Assembly: GCF_900302455.1 (NCBI RefSeq)
Contig: NZ_ONZG01000012.1
Location: 124,001-188,000 of the forward strand
DNA: 64,000 bases
Direction: 5' to 3'
Source of the DNA: Falsiruegeria mediterranea M17
Lineage (GTDB): Bacteria > Pseudomonadota > Alphaproteobacteria > Rhodobacterales > Rhodobacteraceae
The notes beneath the pieces are model-generated. The model was given only the letters and a program-made list of their open reading frames with translations. It was not told the DNA's origin and searched no databases. Positions within the stretch are counted from its first letter, which is position 1, and every line of letters begins with the position of its first letter. This document shows, piece by piece, positions 1-26,258 of the stretch. Made by a program: the position numbers and the translations under genes.

Positions 1-17765
<17,765 letters not shown>

Positions 17766-17771
17766 TCATGT

Positions 17772-17790
17772 CCACGGCTTCATGCCGTGG
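17772..17790 (+). terminator. Hairpin after the giant gene
   Basis: CCACGGC-TTCAT-GCCGTGG is a perfect 7-base stem starting seven bases after the stop codon. The following sequence lacks a strong T-run, so it may be a weak terminator or an mRNA-stabilising end. It separates the very long transcript from the three-gene export cluster. Confidence 0.45.
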
Positions 17791-17942
17791 GCCATTTCCC
17801 ACTACTGTTGAGCTTCCACCCGTCCTTGAATGAACGGAGCGGTGTCGTGCATCTGCATCAAGACCGGGTAAGCATCGAAAAACAGGCATAATTCGTTGAC
17901 TTGACAAAGCATCGGGGAAATCCTGCCTCAAGGGAGACAGTG

Positions 17943-19796
17943 GTGGACACGCGATCAGATTTGGAACTGACAGGCGAGCCGGTTGGTGGCGCAAGCGACA
18001 CAGCGCACGTGTTTGCCGCCGATGCCGAAGAGGGTTTGGCATGGACAACTTGGTCAGGCCATCTTCAAGAACGCCTTGGAGCAGATGTCGTTATCTTGGC
18101 GTTGGGTCCGCGTGATACTGGCCCTTACAAACTTGCAGCTCGTGCGCCAAACGATTCAGAACCCGGCGAAGGTCTTGTCGCAGCAGTAGATTTGACGATT
18201 GCTCAACGAAAACCGATCGTAAAAAGCGGGTATCAAGAACGCGGAGCGACCTGCTGTGCGATCGGTGTTCCAATACTTCGCGATGGCGCTCTGTACGGGG
18301 TTGTTGCAGTTCAGTTGCCTGTCAAAGCTGATCTTGACCTGCGCAGCGTTGTTGAAGACGTGAAGTGGGCACTGCCAGCTATCGAACTCGGGTTGATGGC
18401 CCGTGACTTGCGTGAGGGGGCACTTACCCAGGCGAGAGCGCGGGCAGCCGTTGAACTTTTGGCCGACACTTTGGATGAACCGCGTTGGTCTGTTGCTGCG
18501 TCTACAGCAATTACTGATTTTTGCGACCGTCTTGGATGCGATCGGGTTGCCTTGGGTCGCAGGCGTTTTCGACGATCCAAGGTCGTTTCTTTGTCGCACA
18601 GTGGCAGCTTTTCCGCCTCTTCCGAACTGGTTCAGAGGATCGCGGACTGTATGGACGAAGCAATCGACCAGGGCAGCCTCATCCGAATGCCCCAGGACGG
18701 CGACGACTCGCTGACGCTAACGGCTGCGCATCAAGAACTGATATGGTCAGGGGCACCTCGCGCGATCATGACCGTCCCGCTTCGTCGCAGTGGGCAGGTG
18801 ACCGGGGCCATCGTCCTGGAGCGCGGCGGCAATAGCCCATTTCGCGATGAAGAAGTTGAATTGGTAACCGCAGTCACCGGGATCCTTGGTCCGGTCCTTG
18901 AAGAAAAAAGACTGAACGATCGCGCCCTTCCAATCAAGATTGCGGCTGCGATTGGTCGTGGCGTTGTTGCGGTTCTTGGCCCCCGAAAGGCAGGTTTAAA
19001 AGCCGCCATCCTGCTTGCCGTGGCTGCAGGAGTTCTGGCCTGGAACACGACGGCAACCTTTCACATAACCGCAGATGCCCGGGTCGAGGGTGAAATTCGT
19101 CGGGTTGTTGCCTCTCCGCTGGACGGTTACGTCGCCTCTGCGGCTGCGATACCCGGGGATGTTGTCGCGTCAGGGGATATCCTGGCGACGTTAGATGACC
19201 GCGACCTTCGTTTGGAAATTGCACGCTGGAATACAGTTCGGGCCCAAAGACAGCGTGAATACGAAACAGCCCTGGCTGAAAGAGACCGAGCTGCGATTGG
19301 TATCTCTGCGACCCAGATCAGCCAGACCGAAGCTGAAATTGCGTTGCTGGAAGAACGCCTTGACCGGACACAAATGCGCGCGCCCTTTGACGGGGTTGTG
19401 CTGTCAGGTGATCTAGGCCAATCCGTTGGCGCTCCCGTTTCGCGCGGTCAGGTTCTCTACGAGATCGCACCCTTGGATTCCTATCGGTTGATATTGTCCG
19501 TGGATGAACGCGATTTGGCGCTGGCGACCGAAGGACTGTCTGGCGAAGTGGTTCTGACTGCCTTGCCTGGCCAGACATTCGGGATGGAAACCGGGCGCGT
19601 GACCTCTGTTGCCGGCGTCGAAGATGGACGCAACGTGTTCCGCGTGGACGCTCAGCTTACCGAAAAGACAGAGCTTTTGCGCCCGGGCATGGAGGGGATT
19701 GCGAAGATTACCATCGATGAAAGACCGATCCCGGCGATTTGGACTCATGATATTCGCAATTGGGCGCGTATGACATTCTGGCGTTGGATTCCGTGA
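17943..19796 (+). CDS. GAF-GAF-TM-HlyD family adaptor protein
   Basis: The protein has 617 residues. Two GAF-like sensory domains occupy about residues 10-170 and 175-330, followed by one hydrophobic helix near 350-366 and then an HlyD/membrane-fusion-protein region. In that region the split biotinyl-lipoyl halves are visible: ASPLDGYVASAAAIPGDVV near 386, and RAPFDGVVLSGDLGQSVG after a coiled-coil stretch. HlyD proteins bridge inner-membrane exporters to the outer membrane, so the GAF part is presumably cytoplasmic. I chose GTG 17943 because AAGGGAG at 17930-17936 lies six bases upstream; an in-frame GTG at 17940 and a TTG at 17901 are alternatives. The gene overlaps the next one by four bases, so the two are probably translationally coupled. 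The ligand of the GAF domains is unknown. Confidence 0.85.
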   Translation: MDTRSDLELTGEPVGGASDTAHVFAADAEEGLAWTTWSGHLQERLGADVVILALGPRDTGPYKLAARAPNDSEPGEGLVAAVDLTIAQRKPIVKSGYQERGATCCAIGVPILRDGALYGVVAVQLPVKADLDLRSVVEDVKWALPAIELGLMARDLREGALTQARARAAVELLADTLDEPRWSVAASTAITDFCDRLGCDRVALGRRRFRRSKVVSLSHSGSFSASSELVQRIADCMDEAIDQGSLIRMPQDGDDSLTLTAAHQELIWSGAPRAIMTVPLRRSGQVTGAIVLERGGNSPFRDEEVELVTAVTGILGPVLEEKRLNDRALPIKIAAAIGRGVVAVLGPRKAGLKAAILLAVAAGVLAWNTTATFHITADARVEGEIRRVVASPLDGYVASAAAIPGDVVASGDILATLDDRDLRLEIARWNTVRAQRQREYETALAERDRAAIGISATQISQTEAEIALLEERLDRTQMRAPFDGVVLSGDLGQSVGAPVSRGQVLYEIAPLDSYRLILSVDERDLALATEGLSGEVVLTALPGQTFGMETGRVTSVAGVEDGRNVFRVDAQLTEKTELLRPGMEGIAKITIDERPIPAIWTHDIRNWARMTFWRWIP

Positions 19797-21940
19797 CTGC
19801 TGGGCTTCATAGCCCCTCCTGGTATCGGGTTGCAGATCTGAAACCCAGGCTACGGACACATGCAGAGGTCCATAGGTCGGTCTTTCGCGGGCAAGTCTGG
19901 TACGTCATCGAAGATCACGCCAGCGGAGCCTACATGCGTGCTTCTGAAACCGCGTGGCGTATCATCGGGTTGATGAATGGTCGCCGGACCCTGGACGAAA
20001 TCTGGCGAGCAACGGCAGACGCCTTGGGGGACGATCTTCCGACACAGCATGACGTGATCCAACTTTTGATCAGGCTGCACAGAGCTGATGTTTTGCATGC
20101 CGCCATTCCGCCTGACATGGAGCGCATTCAGCAACGCGGTCGTGAGGCAGACCGCAAAAAACGTCTTGCTGGCTTTCGCAACCCGCTTGCGATCCGGGTT
20201 CCGGTCATCGATCCAGACAATTTCATCCAGGCCACATCATGGTTGGTCCGACCGCTGTTTTCATGGTTCGGGGTCCTGCTTTGGTTGGCGGTCGTCGGCG
20301 GCGGGATCTTTGTCGCGCTCCAGAACTTTGAAGCTCTTCAGAGCAATGTTGCCGACAGGGCGCTGACAGCCGGTAACATCCTGATAATTATTGCCATTTA
20401 CCCTCTCGTAAAAACCATCCACGAGTTGGGCCATGCCTATGCGGTCCGACATTGGGGCGGAGAGGTGCATGAGATCGGGATAATGTTTCTTGTCTTCATG
20501 CCGGTCCCCTATGTTGATGCCTCGGCGTCTTCTGCCTTTCGTTCCAAATGGCAGCGCGCCGCGGTTGCTGCAGCCGGCATTGTCGTCGAGCTTTTCCTGG
20601 CTGGGGCAGCCGTAATCCTTTGGGTGCAGATTGAACCCGGTCTTCTGCGGGCCGTTGTCATGAACGTCATGCTTCTGGCTGGGATTTCGACGCTGTTTTT
20701 CAACGGCAACCCGCTCTTGCGATTTGACGGGTATTACGTGCTGGCGGATCTGGTTGAAATTCCGAATTTGGGCACTCGCTCTACCCAATACCTTCAGTAC
20801 CTTGCACAGCGATATCTGTTTGGCATGAAAACTGCGGTTTCGCCCGTCATGGCCCGAGGCGAGGCCGCCTGGTTCTTGGCCTATGGAACCCTGTCGCTGA
20901 TATATCGCTATCTTATCATGCTCACGATCATGCTGCTTGTCGCCGGAATGTTCTTTGAGGTGGGTCTGCTTTTGGCGTTTTGGGCGGGTGTCCTGCTGCT
21001 GGTCGTTCCCGCAGTAAAGGGCGTTCGCTTTGTTTTAGGCAGCCCTCGACTCGAGGGTCACCGTACTCGGGCGCTGTTGGTAACCGGCGTTTTGGCGGGC
21101 GGTATTTTCTGGGCGCTGTTTGTACAACCAGTTCCATCGGCCACAATCGCACGTGGAGTGGTTCGGGCTCCGGAAGAGTCTCGTGCGGTCAGTGGAGCAG
21201 ACGGCTTCGTCGAAGAGCTTCTTACCCAGCCGGGTCAGATTCTGGCCCAGGGCGATCCCATTCTTCGTATCACCGACCCACTTCTTGACGCTCGTGTTCA
21301 ACAGCTTGAAGCGCGTATCGAGGAACTGAGGCTCCGTCGATTTGACGCTTTGGTTAGCGACAGGGTCCAGGCGGATTTGATCGCGCAAGAACTGGGGTTG
21401 GCAGAAGAAGAGCGCGATCTGGCCATTGAACGGCGTGGTCAACAGATCGTAACTGCACCTGTTGCCGGGCAGTTGCTGCTACCGGCGGGCGACGACCTGG
21501 TCGGGCGTTTTGTCCAAAAGGGAGAGGCACTGGCCTGGGTTATTGGTGACGAACCCGGTACTGTGCGTGTCGTCATTCCTGAGGCGAACATCGATCTGTT
21601 GCGCCGTAGTATCGACAACGTCCAAATGCGCCGATCCAGCGCCCCCCTGGACGCCATTCCGGCGCGTCTGAGCCGTGGAACACCTGCGGCTGTGCCGGTT
21701 CTACCAAGCGCTGCTTTGGCAACCGAAGCCGGTGGCCCCATTCCAATCGACCCAACAGCTGACAAACCACTGACCCCAGTTGGCACAGTGTTTGTGATTG
21801 ATGTGCTGCCTGCTGATGGGCGTCCACTCAGGGCATTGGGTGAACGGGTCTCGGTTCGCTTTGATCATGGCTCGACGCCTTTGGGCTCACAGCTTTTGCG
21901 CGCAGTGCGTCAGGTTTTCTTGCGGGATCTCAATGTCTGA
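19793..21940 (+). CDS. PqqD-like / M50 (site-2-protease type) / HlyD membrane protein
   Basis: The protein has 715 residues. An N-terminal PqqD-like winged-helix segment (about 30-101) begins near [11 protein letters not shown]. Next comes a multi-pass membrane region with the M50 zinc motif H210-E-L-G-H214 and a matching [10 protein letters not shown] motif whose Asp312 is the expected third metal ligand. The C-terminal third is HlyD-like, with [12 protein letters not shown], a coiled coil and [10 protein letters not shown]. The start GTG 19793 forms a GTGA overlap with the stop of the preceding adaptor gene; an upstream TTG at 19760 lacks a ribosome site. M50 enzymes cut substrates within or near the membrane, and PqqD domains bind peptides, so this protein could recognise and clip the exported giant protein (inference). 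The SecA-like gene overlaps its 3' end by eight bases. Confidence 0.85.
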   Translation: MTAGLHSPSWYRVADLKPRLRTHAEVHRSVFRGQVWYVIEDHASGAYMRASETAWRIIGLMNGRRTLDEIWRATADALGDDLPTQHDVIQLLIRLHRADVLHAAIPPDMERIQQRGREADRKKRLAGFRNPLAIRVPVIDPDNFIQATSWLVRPLFSWFGVLLWLAVVGGGIFVALQNFEALQSNVADRALTAGNILIIIAIYPLVKTIHELGHAYAVRHWGGEVHEIGIMFLVFMPVPYVDASASSAFRSKWQRAAVAAAGIVVELFLAGAAVILWVQIEPGLLRAVVMNVMLLAGISTLFFNGNPLLRFDGYYVLADLVEIPNLGTRSTQYLQYLAQRYLFGMKTAVSPVMARGEAAWFLAYGTLSLIYRYLIMLTIMLLVAGMFFEVGLLLAFWAGVLLLVVPAVKGVRFVLGSPRLEGHRTRALLVTGVLAGGIFWALFVQPVPSATIARGVVRAPEESRAVSGADGFVEELLTQPGQILAQGDPILRITDPLLDARVQQLEARIEELRLRRFDALVSDRVQADLIAQELGLAEEERDLAIERRGQQIVTAPVAGQLLLPAGDDLVGRFVQKGEALAWVIGDEPGTVRVVIPEANIDLLRRSIDNVQMRRSSAPLDAIPARLSRGTPAAVPVLPSAALATEAGGPIPIDPTADKPLTPVGTVFVIDVLPADGRPLRALGERVSVRFDHGSTPLGSQLLRAVRQVFLRDLNV

Positions 21941-23891
21941 CACATTTCCAACCCACTCTGGCGGGGCTTTTTATCCGCGGGCAGCAGTCCAGCCCAAAAA
22001 GTCCAAACTCGACCTGTGGGTCGAGTCGTTTACCACATTGCCGCGTCGCCGTCTTCAGGCCAGACCTTCGCGTATTTTTGCCTGGAGAGTTCTTTCTCGT
22101 GGGCGCAAGTTCGCAGATCTTACCGACGATCAGCTCGACGCTGAAATCAAGAAGGTCGCGCATCGTTTGCGTGCGGCGCGCGCGAAACCGCGAGAGGCGC
22201 TTCTGGTCCAGTGCTTTGCTTTGGTTCGTGAATGCGCCGGACGTGAGCTTGGCCTACGGCACTATGCCACCCAGATTCTGGGTGCACGCGCCGTATTGAA
22301 TGGTGCGGTTGCCGAAATGCAGACAGGTGAAGGTAAGACGCTTGCCATTACACTTGCGGCAGGAACTGCTGCATTGGCGGGACGGCGTGTGCATGTGATC
22401 ACGGCAAACGACTATCTCGCAGGACGTGATGCCGAGACAATGAGAGTGCTCTACACGCGTTTGGGTCTTACGTGCGAAGCGGTGGTACCAGATTGTTCAA
22501 ACGATGAACGTCGCGATGTCTTTGACGCTGATATTGTTTATGCGTCGGGCAAAGAGGTTGCCTTTTCTTTTCTGCGTGATCGCGTTGCAATGGGTGGGCG
22601 CACTGGCGACATTGGTCTGGGCGCACGCGCCTATTTCGAGAATACACAACTCCTGCTTCCTGGCCTGCAATTTGCCATCGTGGACGAAGTGGATAGCGTA
22701 ATGATCGACGAGGCCCGCACACCGCTTATCCTTTCGGTTCCGCCTTCGGATGCCGAGGTTGAAGCAGAAGCGTCCCGTTCTGCCTACGCCATCGCATCGC
22801 AGATGCGAGAAGGTAAAGATTTTCGCCTGGACAGGCTTCGCCGCCAAATCGAACTGACGCCTGCGGGTCACGATCATCTTGATGAAAGCACAGATATGAT
22901 GCCCGAGCGCTGGCGGCCGACGCCGATCCTGGACGATACCATTCGAACCGCCCTAAGTGCCATTCACCTGCACAACCTGGACGAACATTACATCCTTCGA
23001 GACGGCAAGGTCGAAATTGTTGATGAGTATACCGGTCGGGTGATGCCAGATCGCTCATGGTCAGCCGGGCTTCATCAGGCCGTCGAAGCAAAAGAGCAAG
23101 TGGACATCACCACGCGTCGCGTCACACTTGCGCAGATCACGTTTCAACGCTTTTTTCAAAGGTACCTCCACATTGGTGGAATGACGGGTACAGCGACCGA
23201 AGCTGCAGGAGAATTCTGGACCGTTTACGGATTGCCGGTTGTTTCTATCCCCACGCACAAACGGTCACGCCGTCGAACATATCCCCCCCAGGTTTTTGCC
23301 CGCGCCGCAACTAAATGGGCGCGCGTTGCAAAACGGGCAAAAGAGCTTTCAACCAAAGGCCGCCCCGTCTTGATCGGGACCCGTACAGTTGCAGCATCCG
23401 AAGCCGCCAGCGCAGTGTTGACCGCACATGGTGTGACCCACCGTGTCCTGAGCGCAGCCCAGGATGCGGATGAGGCTGCAATCATTGCAGATGCGGGGCG
23501 AAGCGGAGCTGTGACTGTTGCAACCAACATGGCTGGACGTGGTACAGATATCCTGTTGGATGATCAGGCTCGGGCGGCAGGCGGACTGCACGTCATCATG
23601 ACGGAATGTCATAGCGCACGGCGCATCGACCGGCAGCTTGCTGGACGTGCGGGGCGCCAGGGAGACCCCGGAAGTAGCGAAGCAATTCTTTCGGCCGAGG
23701 ATTCCCTGCTTTCTGAATTTGGCGGTTCGTTTACCAATTCTCTTTCCCGGTTTGGCGGACGGGCCACCCTCTCTGTTTTGACCAAAGCCCAGTCGAGGGC
23801 CGAACGTGAACATGTTCGAGCGCGTAAGAAACTCTTGGAACTGGACGAACAACTGGCCGAGAACCTCGCATTCACAGGCACCCCGGAATAG
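21933..23891 (+). CDS. Short SecA-family ATPase
   Basis: The protein has 652 residues. SecA hallmarks are clear: Walker A GEGKT at 132-136, DEVD at 251-254 followed by IDEARTPLI, a GGMTGTA motif, [10 protein letters not shown], and GRAGRQGD at 571-578. Canonical SecA has about 850-900 residues. This one ends about 75 residues after motif VI, inside the first long helix of the helical scaffold ([21 protein letters not shown]). The rest of the scaffold, the wing, the two-helix finger and the zinc tail are therefore absent. Neither other frame downstream continues the homology, so this is not a simple frameshift. ATG 21933 lies inside the 3' end of the M50 gene. It is probably an accessory SecA dedicated to the giant protein or to the HlyD adaptors (inference), not the housekeeping SecA. 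Confidence 0.85.
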   Translation: MSDTFPTHSGGAFYPRAAVQPKKSKLDLWVESFTTLPRRRLQARPSRIFAWRVLSRGRKFADLTDDQLDAEIKKVAHRLRAARAKPREALLVQCFALVRECAGRELGLRHYATQILGARAVLNGAVAEMQTGEGKTLAITLAAGTAALAGRRVHVITANDYLAGRDAETMRVLYTRLGLTCEAVVPDCSNDERRDVFDADIVYASGKEVAFSFLRDRVAMGGRTGDIGLGARAYFENTQLLLPGLQFAIVDEVDSVMIDEARTPLILSVPPSDAEVEAEASRSAYAIASQMREGKDFRLDRLRRQIELTPAGHDHLDESTDMMPERWRPTPILDDTIRTALSAIHLHNLDEHYILRDGKVEIVDEYTGRVMPDRSWSAGLHQAVEAKEQVDITTRRVTLAQITFQRFFQRYLHIGGMTGTATEAAGEFWTVYGLPVVSIPTHKRSRRRTYPPQVFARAATKWARVAKRAKELSTKGRPVLIGTRTVAASEAASAVLTAHGVTHRVLSAAQDADEAAIIADAGRSGAVTVATNMAGRGTDILLDDQARAAGGLHVIMTECHSARRIDRQLAGRAGRQGDPGSSEAILSAEDSLLSEFGGSFTNSLSRFGGRATLSVLTKAQSRAEREHVRARKKLLELDEQLAENLAFTGTPE

Positions 23892-24070
23892 TCGACGCCA
23901 TCATGGGCTGGTTGAGATGTTCAATACCAGTCCATCTGTCGACGTTACTTCGCCAAGCGGGTTCAGTCGCCAAATTCGCCGCATCTGTCAGGGCGAGTGC
24001 GCTTTTGGCAGCGCCCACCGGAGTGCATTCAGCCCGCTGCGGTTCGGCCTGCTTGAAAAGACAAAGCAAT

Positions 24071-25039
24071 TTAACTCTGCCCACTTCCTGCTTGATCCAT
24101 GCCAATTGCATGAGGATTGGCCTTCACGCTTTCCAACCGCGCTAACACCTCGGCTTTCCAGCCCGCTTTGATTTTCAAAGCCAGTTGAGATGGCGGTCGG
24201 TGGTCGGGCTCAAGAAGTGCGTATTCGTATCTTAGCGGTTTCTCGAATGGTAAAAACGCGACCTTTCCGTTTGACAGGTTTAGTTCACGTTCTGTCGCCA
24301 CGGTCAACGGATCCACGATTGAGTAGCACTGACCGGAACTTACAAAGGGTATCAAAGGCAGAAAGTACTGACAGGTCACCGTTGGGTTGTAGTCAGCGGA
24401 TACATCCTCAAATTCTTGTCGAATTTTGCGTTGGAATGGATGCGTGGGGTGCAGCCCTCCCATAGGGCACCCGTCAAGGTCGGAAACGTTTATCTTCTTG
24501 TGGGAAGCAAGCGGACTGTCTCTATCTACGGCACAAAAACAATCTGCCCGGATCAGTTCTGTTGAGTATTGAGGCTTTTTCCCGTCTGAATGCTCGAAGT
24601 CTGCGAAGCCGAAATCAATGTTCTGCGTGCCTGCAAGCTCCATGATCTGCGGCGAACTGCGCGTAGACAATGTGATACGTATTTCGGGGTTCTCGCCGAC
24701 CGATTGGCTGATATAGCGCGGGAACAAGAAGGCGGATGGACCTGGCATTGTAGCAATGTTGAGGCTGCCGGAATGCCCTTTTATAAGCCCCTCCATTGTG
24801 CTGGAGATCGCTGCGAGGCGATCGAGAATACCTGTGGTCTCAGCCAAAAGGTAATGGGCTTCGGGTACAGGTACCAATCGCCGCCCCTTTCGCTCGAACA
24901 GTGGTAGCCCCAGCGTCTTTTCAAGGTTCTTTAACGCAAGGCTGATGGCGGGTTGAGTACGGTTTAGTTTCTTCGCGGTTTGCGAGATGGAGCCGGTTTC
25001 CATCACTTCACGGAATACAGTGAGTTGTGTCAGGTTCAT
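24071..25039 (-). CDS. LysR-family transcriptional regulator
   Basis: The protein has 322 residues, normal for the family. The N-terminal winged helix-turn-helix is plain (LTVFREVMETGSISQTAKKL, then NRTQPAISLALKNLE), followed by a substrate-binding domain with LFERKGRRL at the junction. The start is ATG 25039; the frame runs further upstream but without homology to the family. It diverges from the TRAP/lyase operon across 130 AT-rich bases holding a TTTGT-N8-ACAAA dyad. It therefore probably controls that operon and itself, with the transported substrate or a product as effector. If the operon degrades cysteate, this would be the CuyR-like regulator, but the sequence alone does not prove this. 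Confidence 0.9.
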   Translation of the reverse strand: MNLTQLTVFREVMETGSISQTAKKLNRTQPAISLALKNLEKTLGLPLFERKGRRLVPVPEAHYLLAETTGILDRLAAISSTMEGLIKGHSGSLNIATMPGPSAFLFPRYISQSVGENPEIRITLSTRSSPQIMELAGTQNIDFGFADFEHSDGKKPQYSTELIRADCFCAVDRDSPLASHKKINVSDLDGCPMGGLHPTHPFQRKIRQEFEDVSADYNPTVTCQYFLPLIPFVSSGQCYSIVDPLTVATERELNLSNGKVAFLPFEKPLRYEYALLEPDHRPPSQLALKIKAGWKAEVLARLESVKANPHAIGMDQAGSGQS

Positions 25040-25066
25040 GCAAAGATGTATAAGGTAAAGTTTAGT

Positions 25067-25084
25067 TTTGTGAAATATAACAAA
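25067..25084. promoter_or_regulatory. Candidate LysR operator (TTTGT-N8-ACAAA)
   Basis: A perfect 5-base inverted repeat with an 8-base AT-rich centre lies between the divergent LysR and TAXI genes. It has the size and placement expected for a LysR recognition site (T-N11-A type core). Assigned by position and symmetry only. Confidence 0.45.
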
Positions 25085-25169
25085 TTTGTATTTATGCGTA
25101 GTTTCTCTAGGCTTCAAAGATCGAAAATTCGGCGGAACCGAATCCAACGATCCAACAAGGGAGACTAAG

Positions 25170-26177
25170 ATGAAATTTGTGAAAAGCCTGGCTGGCCTTG
25201 CGTTGGCAGGTGCTCTGGCAGCCCCCGCTCTGGCGCAGAACCCGACCTTTTTCCGCATTGGCACCGGTGGTGCAGGCGGCACCTATTTCCCCATCGGCGG
25301 GACCATCGCAAACGGTATTTCGGCCCCTCCGGGTTCGCGCCCCTGTGATCAGGGTGGTCAGTGTGGCGTTCCCGGTCTGATTGCCATCGCGCAGTCAACC
25401 ACCGCCTCGGTCTTCAACAACGCCGCCGTGCAGAATGGCGAGCTTGAGGCCGGCCTGGCAGCTGCTGACGTCACCCGCTCTATGTATCTGGGTGAGGGTA
25501 AGTTCGAAGGTAAACCGCACCCCAAATTGCGCATTGTGGCCAACCTGTTTCCTGAAGACCTGCACCTGGTGCTGCCAGCCGGATCGACGATCAACGATCT
25601 GGGTGATCTGGAAGGCAAGCGCGTCGGCATCGCTCAGGCTGGGTCGGGCACACAGGTTGCCGTGCTGCAGATGCTGGATGCCTGGGGCGTCAACCGTGAT
25701 AACATGGACGAAGCCGAGTTGAACAACAGCCAAAGCGCCGAGCGCCTGGCCGACGGTCAGCTGGACGCCTATTTCTATGCCGCAGGCTGGCCGGTTGCCG
25801 CAATGGTCCAACTGTCCTCGACCAAGGGTATGAACCTGCATTCCTTTACCGACGAAGACATGGCAAAGATCAACGAGATCATCCCGGCCTATATCCCATC
25901 GGCCATTCCAGGCGGGGTTTATGAAGGTATCGACGCGGAGACCAAGACCCCTGCGGTCAGCGCCATGCTTGTTGTGTCCTCGGATCTGTCAGAGGATCTG
26001 GTGTATCAGTTGACCAAGGCGATGTGGAACGACAACACCCGCAAGCTGCTGGACAACGGCCATGCCAAAGGCAAGCAGATTACCGCTGAAACAGCGTTGG
26101 ACGGTGTCGAAGCATTGGGTGTCCCGCTGCATCCAGGTGCCGAGAAGTTCTACAAGGAAGCTGGTCTGCTTCAGTAA
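25170..26177 (+). CDS. TAXI-family TRAP transporter solute-binding protein
   Basis: The protein has 335 residues with a Sec signal peptide (FVKSLAGLALAGALAAPALAQ) and the TAXI opening FRIGTGGAGGTYFPIGG. It binds the substrate in the periplasm and delivers it to the TRAP permease encoded next. AAGGGAGA lies six bases before ATG 25170. It is the first gene of the operon and is followed by a strong intergenic hairpin that could leave its mRNA more abundant than the permease mRNA. TAXI proteins are poorly characterised, and known cases bind carboxylates such as glutamate. Here the downstream enzymes suggest an acidic or sulfonated amino acid (inference). Confidence 0.92.
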   Translation: MKFVKSLAGLALAGALAAPALAQNPTFFRIGTGGAGGTYFPIGGTIANGISAPPGSRPCDQGGQCGVPGLIAIAQSTTASVFNNAAVQNGELEAGLAAADVTRSMYLGEGKFEGKPHPKLRIVANLFPEDLHLVLPAGSTINDLGDLEGKRVGIAQAGSGTQVAVLQMLDAWGVNRDNMDEAELNNSQSAERLADGQLDAYFYAAGWPVAAMVQLSSTKGMNLHSFTDEDMAKINEIIPAYIPSAIPGGVYEGIDAETKTPAVSAMLVVSSDLSEDLVYQLTKAMWNDNTRKLLDNGHAKGKQITAETALDGVEALGVPLHPGAEKFYKEAGLLQ

Positions 26178-26201
26178 TCGCAACCGACTGAAACCTGTTG
26201 C

Positions 26202-26225
26202 CGGTGCCCCTCATGCGGGGCACCG
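26202..26225 (+). terminator. Intercistronic hairpin between binding protein and permease genes
   Basis: CGGTGCCCC-TCATGC-GGGGCACCG is a perfect 9-base GC-rich stem with no T-run. Such hairpins after binding-protein genes commonly block 3' decay or attenuate transcription, so that the binding protein exceeds the permease. Function inferred from structure and position. Confidence 0.6.
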
Positions 26226-26258
26226 CACTCTTGAATTATGCGAAATCAGGGGCACATC

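Noticed and set aside
17901-17942. TTG start of the GAF-HlyD gene
   Set aside because: There is no ribosome site before 17901. A good AAGGGAG lies six bases before GTG 17943.
23806-24171. A frameshifted continuation of the short SecA
   Set aside because: None of the plus frames after 23891 shows wing or finger motifs or further SecA sequence, so the short form looks genuine.
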